Made by a program: the position numbers and the translations under genes. A DNA stretch of 64,000 nucleotides from Clostridia bacterium (lineage in GTDB: Bacteria; Bacillota; Clostridia; Oscillospirales; RGIG577): positions 1-64,000 of the forward strand of contig JAFWDJ010000005.1 in the NCBI GenBank assembly GCA_017513095.1, in the 5' to 3' direction. The notes under the pieces are model-generated. The model was not told where the DNA came from, did not search any database, and saw nothing but the letters and a program-made list of their open reading frames with translations. Positions 26,435-34,616 of the stretch are shown in pieces (the stretch's first letter is position 1; the number at the start of each line of letters is the position of its first letter).

Positions 26435-26470
26435 AATACAGCGAAAACTATTATTACTTAGGAGGACGAT

Positions 26471-27823
26471 ATGGGTAAATACTTTGGTACTGACGGAATA
26501 CGCGGCATTGCGAACACCGATCTTACGTGCGAGCTTGCGTTTAAAACGGGCAAGGCGGCGGCGCTCGTGCTTTCCGAGGCCTGCTCTCACAAGCCCACGA
26601 TACTCATAGGAAAGGATACGCGCATATCGTCGGATATGCTCGAGGCGGCCATGACGGCGGGATTCTGCTCCGTGGGAGCAAGCGTAATATCCTTAGGCGT
26701 TATCCCCACTCCGGCGGTGGCGTATTTCGTAAAGAAGCTTTCGGCGGACGCGGGCGTCGTTATATCGGCCTCGCATAATTCCATGGAGTACAACGGCATA
26801 AAGCTCTTCAACTCCGAGGGACGAAAGCTCTCCGACGAGATAGAGGGCAAAATTGAGGCCATACTCGACGACAAGGCGTTTAAATTCCCCGAGGTGTCGG
26901 GCGGCGAGATAGGCCGCGTGAGCGTATACGAAAGCGCGAAGAAGGAATACGTCGATTTTCTCATGACGGCTGCGGACGGCGACCTTTCGGGCATGAAGAT
27001 AGCCGTTGACTGCGCTAACGGAAGCTCGTCGGGCACGGCGAAGGCACTGTTCGAGCGCCTCGGTGCGGACGCTTACGTTTTCTGCAATACGCCCGACGGC
27101 ACGAATATTAACGACAAGTGCGGCTCCACGCATCTTGAGGGTCTTAAAAAGACCGTAAAAGAGGGCGGCTATCAGGTGGGCGTGGCCTTCGACGGCGACG
27201 CGGACCGCGTTTTGATGGTAGACGAGAACGGCGAGGAGATAGACGGCGACAAGATCATCGCGGGCCTTGCGCTCGATATGAAGAAAAACGGCACCTTAAA
27301 GGGCAACGCCGCAGTCGTGACCATTATGACCAACATGGGCTTTTTTAAGCGCATGGAGGAGGCGGGCATTACGACCGTCAAAACGAAAGTGGGCGACAGA
27401 TACGTCATCGAGGGCATGCTCGAGGGCGGCTACAACATAGGCGGCGAACAGTCGGGTCATATCATACTTTCCGACTACAACACCACCGGCGACGGCGAGC
27501 TTTCCGCGATAAGATGGCTTCTTACGATGAAGAAGAACGGTCTTAAGGCGTCCGAGCTTGCGGCCGTTATGAAAAAGTTCCCTCAGACGATAAAGAACGT
27601 GCGCGTGACTCCCGAGGGCAAAAAGGCAATAGATACCGACGCCGATATTCAGGCCGTTATCAGGAGGGCCAACGACGAGCTCGGCAATTCGGGACGCACC
27701 GTCGTTCGCGCGTCGGGCACCGAGGCGCTTATCCGCGTAATGCTCGAGGGCGAGGACGTTGCCATGATAGAACGGCTCGCTTCGGATATCGCGGACGCGA
27801 TAAAGAATAAATACGGCGCGTAA
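26471..27823 (+). CDS. glmM: Phosphoglucosamine mutase
   Basis: 450 residues, complete. The phosphorylated active-site serine is in ISASHN (Ser101); the metal loop is DGDADRV (about 240-246), and the sugar loop is GGEQSGH. It converts glucosamine-6-P to glucosamine-1-P for UDP-GlcNAc and peptidoglycan. AGGAGG precedes the ATG. It follows ruvB by 36 bp and is probably cotranscribed. Confidence 0.97.
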   Translation: MGKYFGTDGIRGIANTDLTCELAFKTGKAAALVLSEACSHKPTILIGKDTRISSDMLEAAMTAGFCSVGASVISLGVIPTPAVAYFVKKLSADAGVVISASHNSMEYNGIKLFNSEGRKLSDEIEGKIEAILDDKAFKFPEVSGGEIGRVSVYESAKKEYVDFLMTAADGDLSGMKIAVDCANGSSSGTAKALFERLGADAYVFCNTPDGTNINDKCGSTHLEGLKKTVKEGGYQVGVAFDGDADRVLMVDENGEEIDGDKIIAGLALDMKKNGTLKGNAAVVTIMTNMGFFKRMEEAGITTVKTKVGDRYVIEGMLEGGYNIGGEQSGHIILSDYNTTGDGELSAIRWLLTMKKNGLKASELAAVMKKFPQTIKNVRVTPEGKKAIDTDADIQAVIRRANDELGNSGRTVVRASGTEALIRVMLEGEDVAMIERLASDIADAIKNKYGA

Positions 27824-27840
27824 ACGGAGAGCGAATCAAG

Positions 27841-28698
27841 ATGTGGTTAGCCGACAAATGGCGCGATTACGAGGTGCTTGACGCCTCCGACGGCGAAAAG
27901 CTGGAGCGCTGGGGCAATATTATACTCATACGTCCCGATCCCACGGCAATCTGGACGAAGGAAAGAGACGAGCGGCTGTGGGGACGCGCGAACGCGCGCT
28001 ACGTCCGCTCGAAAAGCGGCGGCGGCTCGTGGGACAGGTTTGCCGCGGATACGTTTTCGGTGTCCTACGGTGAGCTTTCCTTCCGCTTAAAGCAGTTCGG
28101 CTTTAAGCATACGGGCCTTTTTCCCGAGCAGGCCGTAAACTGGGACTGGTTCATGCCGATAATAAAAAACGCGGGACGCCCCGTTCGGGTATTAAATCTC
28201 TTTGCGTACACGGGCGGCGCCACGATGGCCGCGGCCGCCTCGGGCGCGAGCGTCTGCCACGTCGACGCGGCAAAGGGAATGGTGGCGTGGGCCAAGGACA
28301 ACGCAAAAGCGTGCGGCCTTTCGGACGCGCCGATAAGATATATAGTCGACGACTGTATAAAATTCATAAAGCGCGAGGGACGGCGCGGCTCACGATACGA
28401 CGCCGTTATAATGGACCCGCCCTCGTACGGGCGCGGGCCCGACGGCGAGGTGTTCAAAATCGAGGAAAAGCTCTACGAGCTTTGCGAGCTTTCGTCGCGG
28501 CTCCTTTCGGACGACCCGCTGTTTTTCCTCGTAAACTCGTACACCGCGCAGATAAGCCCTTCGCTTATAGAAAACATTCTTAAGCTTACCGTACTTAAAA
28601 ATCACGGCGGATGCGCCGAGGCTGACGAAATAGGCCTGCCCGTAAAAAGCGCGGACATAGTTCTGCCGTGCGGCATTACGGGACGGGTGAAGTTTTAA
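27841..28698 (+). CDS. Class I SAM-dependent rRNA methyltransferase (RlmI/COG1092-like, no PUA domain)
   Basis: 285 residues. SAM-binding motif VLNLFAYTGGATMAAAASGA (about 112-131), then the acceptor-binding motif IMDPPSYGRGPDG (about 193-205). RlmI-type enzymes methylate cytosine C5 of 23S rRNA, but they usually have an N-terminal PUA domain; here the first 100 residues are a short RlmL/K-like EEHEE-type region. The rRNA site is therefore uncertain. It begins 17 bp after glmM. Confidence 0.85.
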   Translation: MWLADKWRDYEVLDASDGEKLERWGNIILIRPDPTAIWTKERDERLWGRANARYVRSKSGGGSWDRFAADTFSVSYGELSFRLKQFGFKHTGLFPEQAVNWDWFMPIIKNAGRPVRVLNLFAYTGGATMAAAASGASVCHVDAAKGMVAWAKDNAKACGLSDAPIRYIVDDCIKFIKREGRRGSRYDAVIMDPPSYGRGPDGEVFKIEEKLYELCELSSRLLSDDPLFFLVNSYTAQISPSLIENILKLTVLKNHGGCAEADEIGLPVKSADIVLPCGITGRVKF

Positions 28699-28717
28699 AT
28701 AATTTGGAGACTTTATA

Positions 28718-29563
28718 ATGAAACCGTTTATCTCATTTGAGAATCTGAGCTTTAAATATTCGGAAGAGGAGCCCCGGTGGGTGCTTGAAAATATAAACCT
28801 CACGATTGACGACGGCTCGTTCGTCGCCGTGCTGGGACACAACGGAAGCGGCAAATCGACGCTTGCGAAGCACTTGAACGCGATACTTCTGCCCACCGAG
28901 GGCAAGGTATACGTTGACGGCATCGACACGTGCGATGAGGAAAAGCTTTTCGACCTTCGTCAGCGCGTGGGCATGGTGTTTCAGAACCCCGACAATCAGA
29001 TCGTCGCGACGGTCGTGGAGGAGGACGTGGCGTTCGCCCCGGAGAATTTGGGCGTGCCGCCCGCCGAGATACGTGAGCGCGTCGACTGGGCGCTTGAGGC
29101 TGTCAGCATGACGGAATACCGCGAAGCGGCGTCGTATCATCTTTCGGGCGGCCAGAAGCAGCGTATAGCCATAGCGGGCGTGCTTGCAATGAAGCCGAAG
29201 TGCATCGTATTGGACGAGCCCACCGCCATGCTTGACCCGCAGGGACGCAAGGAAGTAATGAAAACGATACGCGAGCTCAACAAAAACGAAGGCATAACCA
29301 TAGTAATGATAACTCATTACATGAACGAGGCGATAATGGCCGACAGAGTCGTAGTTATGGACGAAGGCCATGTCATATTGGACGGCGACCCTTACGAAGT
29401 CTTTTCGCACGTGGATGAGCTTAAATCGGTGGGACTTGACGTTCCCCAGCCGACTGAGCTTATGTACCTGCTTAAAGGCGCGGGCGTCGATATCGAAAAA
29501 ACGGTACTTACGGACGAGGAATGCGCCGAGGTGCTTTACAACCTTTTGGAGGGACAAAGGTGA
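28718..29563 (+). CDS. ecfA1: ECF transporter ATPase EcfA1
   Basis: 281 residues. ABC ATPase with Walker [11 protein letters not shown]-loop [20 protein letters not shown], signature LSGGQKQR and Walker [13 protein letters not shown]. With EcfA2 and EcfT it forms the shared energising module for vitamin and metal uptake. It couples to separate substrate-binding S components, none of which is encoded in this window. Confidence 0.96.
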   Translation: MKPFISFENLSFKYSEEEPRWVLENINLTIDDGSFVAVLGHNGSGKSTLAKHLNAILLPTEGKVYVDGIDTCDEEKLFDLRQRVGMVFQNPDNQIVATVVEEDVAFAPENLGVPPAEIRERVDWALEAVSMTEYREAASYHLSGGQKQRIAIAGVLAMKPKCIVLDEPTAMLDPQGRKEVMKTIRELNKNEGITIVMITHYMNEAIMADRVVVMDEGHVILDGDPYEVFSHVDELKSVGLDVPQPTELMYLLKGAGVDIEKTVLTDEECAEVLYNLLEGQR

Positions 29564-30426
29564 AAATCGAAATACAGAATTTGACACATACGTACGGAGC
29601 GGGCACGCCTTTCGTGAAAAACGCGCTCGACGATGTGAGCATAACAATTGAAGACCACGATTTTATCGGGCTTATAGGCCACACGGGAAGCGGCAAGTCC
29701 ACGCTCGTGCAGCATTTAAACGGCATTTTAAAGCCGACGAGCGGAAGGATACTCATAGACGGGCGCGATATGTGGGACAAAAACACAAACATACGCGAGG
29801 TGCGCTTTAAGATAGGCCTTGTTTTTCAGTATCCCGAGCATCAGCTCTTTGAGGAGACTGTTTACCGCGATATCGCGTTCGGCCCCACGAATATGGGACT
29901 GTCCGAGGAGGAGATACGCGAGCGCGTGCTTTCGGCTATGGAATTCGTAGGACTTGAACAGGACCTTCTTGACAAGTCGCCGTTCGACCTTTCGGGCGGA
30001 CAGAAGCGCCGCGTGGCCATCGCGGGCGTTATCGCCATGCGTCCCGAGGTCCTGGTTCTCGACGAGCCGACGGCAGGCCTTGACCCGAAGGCCCGCGACG
30101 ACCTTTTAAAGCAGATAAAGAAGTATTACAAGGAGAACCGCTCGACGGTCATCATCGTTTCCCACTCGATGGAGGACATGGCTAAGACGGTCGATAAGAT
30201 AATCGTCGTAAAGGGCGGCAAAATAGAGCGTTTCCTCCCCGTGGGCGAGATATTCGCGGACGCGGAGTCTTTAAGCTCGATGAGCCTTGACATTCCGACG
30301 ATAACGAAGGTCTTTAAAAAATTAAAGGACCGCGGCGTGGACATAGAAACGAACGTGTATACGGTAAAATACGCGTATGAGCTTATGCGCTCGCGTCTTT
30401 TGGGGGAGGTAAGACAAGATGCTTAA
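29560..30426 (+). CDS. ecfA2: ECF transporter ATPase EcfA2
   Basis: 288 residues with Walker [11 protein letters not shown]-loop [20 protein letters not shown], signature LSGGQKRR and Walker [13 protein letters not shown]. The GTG at 29560 overlaps the ecfA1 stop (GTGA); an earlier ATG at 29521 would lie inside ecfA1 and give residues unlike the family. Forms a heterodimer with EcfA1. Confidence 0.96.
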   Translation: MKIEIQNLTHTYGAGTPFVKNALDDVSITIEDHDFIGLIGHTGSGKSTLVQHLNGILKPTSGRILIDGRDMWDKNTNIREVRFKIGLVFQYPEHQLFEETVYRDIAFGPTNMGLSEEEIRERVLSAMEFVGLEQDLLDKSPFDLSGGQKRRVAIAGVIAMRPEVLVLDEPTAGLDPKARDDLLKQIKKYYKENRSTVIIVSHSMEDMAKTVDKIIVVKGGKIERFLPVGEIFADAESLSSMSLDIPTITKVFKKLKDRGVDIETNVYTVKYAYELMRSRLLGEVRQDA

Positions 30427-31240
30427 GGACATCACGTTAGGCCAGTTTTTCCCCGGCACCTCGCCCATACACCGCCTTGACCCGCGTGTAAAGCTTCTGC
30501 TTGCGCTTATATTTATAGTCGTACTGTTCGTTATAAATAACCTGGTCGCATATATAATCATGGGCGTGTTACTCGCGGTCGTGGTAAAAATATCGCAGAT
30601 ACCGCTGGGACTCGTATTGAAAGGCTTAAAACCGATATTCGTAGTCGTTATAATAACGGCGATACTCAACATATTCTACAACACCACGGGCGAGGTCCTG
30701 TGGGAATGGGGCTTTCTTCGCGTAACTACGAACGGCATAATGCTCGGCATATTCATGGCAATAAGAATAGTTTATCTTATAATCGGCGTTGCGATAATAC
30801 TTACGTATACGACGTCGCCGATACTGCTTACCGACGCCGTTGAGAACGTATTTTCGCCTTTCAAGCGCTTCGGCTTCCCCGCGCACGAGATAGCCATGAT
30901 GATGACGATAGCCATAAGATTCATCCCGACGCTCGTTGAGGAGACCGAGAAGATCATAAACGCGCAGAAGGCGCGAGGCGCCGATTTTGAAACGGGCAGC
31001 ATATTAAAGCGCGCAAAGGCGCTCGTGCCCATACTCGTGCCGCTTTTCGTGTCGGCCTTCAAACGTGCCGACGAGCTTGCGATAGCAATGGAATGCCGCT
31101 GCTATCAGGGCGGCGAGAACAGAACTCGCATGAGAGTTTTACAGACTTCGCGCATAGACTATGTGGCCATAGTCATAACGGTGCTCGTATGCGCGGCGCT
31201 CGTGTCCATGAACTTTATGGAATTCGGATGGAGGGCGTAG
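30419..31240 (+). CDS. ecfT: ECF transporter transmembrane protein EcfT
   Basis: 273 residues with several hydrophobic segments and the characteristic NAQKARGADF coupling helix motif (A-R-G) near residue 180, which touches the ATPases. It overlaps ecfA2 by 8 bp after GGGGGAGG. It carries the S component across the membrane. Confidence 0.95.
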   Translation: MLKDITLGQFFPGTSPIHRLDPRVKLLLALIFIVVLFVINNLVAYIIMGVLLAVVVKISQIPLGLVLKGLKPIFVVVIITAILNIFYNTTGEVLWEWGFLRVTTNGIMLGIFMAIRIVYLIIGVAIILTYTTSPILLTDAVENVFSPFKRFGFPAHEIAMMMTIAIRFIPTLVEETEKIINAQKARGADFETGSILKRAKALVPILVPLFVSAFKRADELAIAMECRCYQGGENRTRMRVLQTSRIDYVAIVITVLVCAALVSMNFMEFGWRA

Positions 31241-31244
31241 GGCT

Positions 31245-31994
31245 TTGGATACGCGCAACATTCGTCTGTGGCTTACGTTCGACGGCGCGGCCTATCACGG
31301 CTGGCAGAGCCAGAAGAACGCGCTGGCCGTATCCGACGTCGTGGGCGGCGCGCTCGGCGGGCTTCTCGGCGAAGATATAAAGCTTTACGGCTGCTCGCGC
31401 ACCGACGCGGGCGTGCACGCGCGCGTTTACTGCGCTTCGTTCAATACGGAAAGCAGAATGCCCGCGGACAGACTGCCGTATGCGCTCAATTTCAGGCTGC
31501 CGGGCGATATACGCGCCGTGGGGGCACAGGATATGCCGCCCGACTTTCACGCACAGTATTCGTGCATCGGCAAGGAATACGTATACAGGCTCCACTGGGG
31601 GCAGTTCGACGACCCGTTCTACCGCGGCAGGGTGTATCATTACAGATTCGGCGCGCTTTCAGCGAAGATAATGGACGAGGCGGCGAAGCGCTTTGTCGGC
31701 ACGCACGATTTTTCGTCGTGCATGGCAAAGGGCTCCCAGGCGAAAAGCACCGTAAGGACGATAAAGTATTTCAGCGTAAAAGAGAAAGACAAACTTGTGG
31801 AATTTACGGTATACGCCGACGGCTTTTTATATAACATGGTAAGGATAATGACGGGCACCTTGATCGAGGCGGGGCGCGGAAAGCTTTCGCCCGACGATAT
31901 AAGCGCGATACTCGAGTCGCGCGACAGAAGGCGCGCGGGGCTTACCGTTCCTCCGCACGGGCTTTATCTTACGAAGGTTGATTACCCGTATTGA
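31245..31994 (+). CDS. truA: tRNA pseudouridine synthase A
   Basis: 249 residues; catalytic Asp54 in GCSRTDAGVHA. It converts uridines 38-40 of tRNA anticodon stems to pseudouridine. The start is TTG at 31245, four bases after ecfT, so translation is probably coupled. ecfT-truA adjacency is typical of Firmicutes. Confidence 0.95.
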   Translation: MDTRNIRLWLTFDGAAYHGWQSQKNALAVSDVVGGALGGLLGEDIKLYGCSRTDAGVHARVYCASFNTESRMPADRLPYALNFRLPGDIRAVGAQDMPPDFHAQYSCIGKEYVYRLHWGQFDDPFYRGRVYHYRFGALSAKIMDEAAKRFVGTHDFSSCMAKGSQAKSTVRTIKYFSVKEKDKLVEFTVYADGFLYNMVRIMTGTLIEAGRGKLSPDDISAILESRDRRRAGLTVPPHGLYLTKVDYPY

Positions 31995-32032
31995 GGCGGC
32001 GGCACACACTTTTATTGCAGGTGTTTTAAAAT

Positions 32033-33280
32033 ATGCAGGATGATTTAAGAAGACGAGGCATAATAGACCCGGACGACCCGAGGTATAAAAGAGCGGCAAG
32101 GCCCTCCTTGAGAAAAAAGCGGAACCTGAAGGCCGAAAGGGAGGAGCGCGCCCAAAAAGCCAGGAAAAACAGAAACAGGCTCATAATTTTCGGCATTATT
32201 TTTATAATAATAGTTCTGCTTATACGCTTCGGCGATCTCTTTACGGTGTCGAACATAAAGTATACCTTTGAGAATTTAGGCTCGACGATAAGAGGCGAGG
32301 ATATAAGCACGATAGACTTTACATACGAGCCGGAGAACGAATACGCCATGTACAAGGGCGGTCTTGTCATAGGCTCGAGCGAGGGCGTGCGCATCCGCCG
32401 TCCGAACAAGGGAGACGCCTACGTTGCGACGCGCACGTTCTCGAATATACAGCTTGACACGAACGAACGCTACGTTATAGCGTACGATTATCTCGGTCAG
32501 AGCTTCGTCGTTATTTCGGGAACTGACGCGGAGTCGTCGCAGAACGTGAACGGTACGATACTCGGCGCGCGCCTTTCGCGCGGCAGCGGGTACACGATAC
32601 TATCAAAAATAACGGGTTACCGGGGCGTTATTACCGCCTACGGCAGCAATCATAAGGTTATATACCTTTACTACGTTGCAAAAGACAATATAATCGACGT
32701 GCAGCTTTCCCCGAACAACAGGCGCATGGCGGCCGTATATATCGATACGGAGAGTGAGGGCTTAAAGGGCGGAGTGTCGTTTTTCGACATCTCAAAGGAG
32801 GAGCCCACGGCACGCTATGAAATAGACGGGGAGATACCGCTGTGCGTGGAATACAAAGAGAATAATCTCGTTGCGGTGCTTCATTCGGGCGGCTTTCTTT
32901 TCTTCCGCGCGAACGGCAGGCTTGTGGGCGAGTATTCGTTCGAGGGCGGAATACCGTATTTCGCGGACCTTTCGCAGTCGGGCTATGCCTGCGCTGTCGT
33001 AGGCTCCGAGACGAGCGGTGATGACGGAGAGCTCGTCATCGTCAATAATTCGGGCGTCGTGCGCGGCAAGTATAAGCTCGGCCAGTCGGTAAAGAAGATA
33101 CTTACGAACAACTCGAGCGTATTCCTTTACACGAACGACAATAAGCTGCTTATAGTGGACTGGCGCGGAAACCTCGTTGATACGCTCGTGCTCGACTCGA
33201 ATACGAGAGACGTTATAATGGACGAATCGAACAACATTTACGCCGTTGGCCTTTCAAGAGTAGAAAAAATAACTTATTGA
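32033..33280 (+). CDS. DUF5711-like membrane protein with beta-propeller-like domain
   Basis: 415 residues. A strongly basic cytosolic N-terminus (residues 1-45, RRRGIIDPDDPRYKRAAR..) is followed by one membrane helix (about 47-65: RLIIFGIIFIIIVLLI) and a large extracytoplasmic region of repeated beta strands (for example LAVLHSGGFLFF-type and KLLIVDWRGNLVDTL-type), reminiscent of WD40-like blades. I believe this is the DUF5711 family of Clostridia; function is unknown. It lies between truA and cvpA and is probably cotranscribed with cvpA. Confidence 0.65.
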   Translation: MQDDLRRRGIIDPDDPRYKRAARPSLRKKRNLKAEREERAQKARKNRNRLIIFGIIFIIIVLLIRFGDLFTVSNIKYTFENLGSTIRGEDISTIDFTYEPENEYAMYKGGLVIGSSEGVRIRRPNKGDAYVATRTFSNIQLDTNERYVIAYDYLGQSFVVISGTDAESSQNVNGTILGARLSRGSGYTILSKITGYRGVITAYGSNHKVIYLYYVAKDNIIDVQLSPNNRRMAAVYIDTESEGLKGGVSFFDISKEEPTARYEIDGEIPLCVEYKENNLVAVLHSGGFLFFRANGRLVGEYSFEGGIPYFADLSQSGYACAVVGSETSGDDGELVIVNNSGVVRGKYKLGQSVKKILTNNSSVFLYTNDNKLLIVDWRGNLVDTLVLDSNTRDVIMDESNNIYAVGLSRVEKITY

Positions 33281-33318
33281 TTATACTTTTATATTCTCGA
33301 TATTAAGGAGGGACCTTT

Positions 33319-33990
33319 GTGAACATAGCACTCGACATTATAACTGCGGTCATATTCCTGGGAACGGTAATTGCATCGTGGCGCAGGGGCTTTGTTAGAG
33401 CCGTACTCGGCATTGTCTCGCTCATCGCGGCCTTCGTGGTATCCAAGGCGTATTATCAGACGTTTGCCGCATGGATCGACGAAAAGTTCATGCACAACAA
33501 GGTGACGGAGATGTTAAACGGGCTTGTGTCGTCGAACGAGCAGGCGGAATCCGTAAAGATTTCGTTCGATACGTTCATTGCGAACATAAAATCGCTCGTG
33601 CCGGGGCTTTCACAGACCGTCTCGGACGGCTCCGGAGCGGTCCAGGGCGCCGTCGATACGATAACGGAGCGCATATCGTACTCGTTTTCCGAGGTCGCGG
33701 CCATTATACTCATTTTCCTTGCAGTGCTCGTCGTATGCCGCATAATCATTGCGATAATAGACGCGATATTCAAGCTCCCGGGACTCGGCGCGATAAATCA
33801 CGGACTCGGCCTTATCGTGGGCATAATAAAGGGCGTTTTTTTCGTGTTCCTCTTCTGCATACTCGTGGCGTTCATCGGCATGATGATGGCGGCCTCACCC
33901 GAGCCGCTGATTACGCGGGAAGTAATAAACGAAACGTATATATTTAAGATTTTCTACTACAACAACGTAATTACAAACAGCATGTTTTAA
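33319..33990 (+). CDS. CvpA family membrane protein
   Basis: 223 residues with four hydrophobic segments: VIFLGTVIASWRRGFVRAVL near the start is typical of CvpA/YshB, with more helices at about 18-40, 118-145 and 155-190. CvpA was named for colicin V production in E. coli, but the role in Gram-positive cells is not settled. The GTG at 33319 has AAGGAGGG upstream. Confidence 0.82.
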   Translation: MNIALDIITAVIFLGTVIASWRRGFVRAVLGIVSLIAAFVVSKAYYQTFAAWIDEKFMHNKVTEMLNGLVSSNEQAESVKISFDTFIANIKSLVPGLSQTVSDGSGAVQGAVDTITERISYSFSEVAAIILIFLAVLVVCRIIIAIIDAIFKLPGLGAINHGLGLIVGIIKGVFFVFLFCILVAFIGMMMAASPEPLITREVINETYIFKIFYYNNVITNSMF

Positions 33991-34008
33991 TCGTTTTTTA
34001 ACGATTTT
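33989..34008 (+). terminator. Weak terminator after cvpA
   Basis: AATCGTT and AACGATT form a 7-bp stem with a TTTT loop, starting at the stop codon, followed by TTGTAATTATT. The stem is A-T rich, so read-through into pgsA is likely. Confidence 0.5.
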
Positions 34009-34046
34009 GTAATTATTCCTTATTTATTTTGTTTTATGGTGATGAT

Positions 34047-34616
34047 ATGAAGATACTGAACGTGCCGAACGTACTGACAATCCTCAGAATGGTGATGATA
34101 CCGATTTTCATATATGTTTTCTTCGCTCCGATAGAGCACAGTATGCTCTGGGCGGCTTTCATATATGCTCTTGCGGCCTTCACCGACTTTCTGGACGGCA
34201 GGATTGCGAGAAAATACAATCTCATAACTGATTTCGGAAAGCTTTTCGACCCGCTGGCAGACAAGCTTTTGCAGATTTCGGCCGTTGTGTGTCTTGTTAT
34301 AGCGGGCGTGCTGCCGCTGTGGTTCCTGCTTTTCTATCTCGTAAAGGAGGCGCTTCAGGTAATCGGCGGAAGCATTCTCTACAAAAAAGGATACGTGGTA
34401 AGCTCAAATATTTTCGGTAAAGTGGCCTCTGTGCTGTTTTACGTTGCAACTGCGGCCTTTTTACTGTTTAACATAAACGTTATCTGGAAAAACGTAATAC
34501 TTATCGTAGTTGTGGGCATGGCTGTCGTTGCGTTCGCGGTCTATGCAAAACAGTTCTACGAACAGAAGAAGGAGCTCGACAAAAAGAAGGAGCCCGGCAA
34601 GGAGGACATCGTATGA
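34047..34616 (+). CDS. pgsA: CDP-diacylglycerol-glycerol-3-phosphate 3-phosphatidyltransferase
   Basis: 189 residues, several membrane helices, with the CDP-alcohol phosphotransferase motif DGRIARKYNLITDFGKLFD then PLAD (about 50-72). It makes phosphatidylglycerol-phosphate, first committed step to phosphatidylglycerol. I chose ATG 34047 (MKILNVPN, the family start); a TTG at 34029 adds six residues. The gene overlaps the following Clp gene by ATGA. Confidence 0.93.
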   Translation: MKILNVPNVLTILRMVMIPIFIYVFFAPIEHSMLWAAFIYALAAFTDFLDGRIARKYNLITDFGKLFDPLADKLLQISAVVCLVIAGVLPLWFLLFYLVKEALQVIGGSILYKKGYVVSSNIFGKVASVLFYVATAAFLLFNINVIWKNVILIVVVGMAVVAFAVYAKQFYEQKKELDKKKEPGKEDIV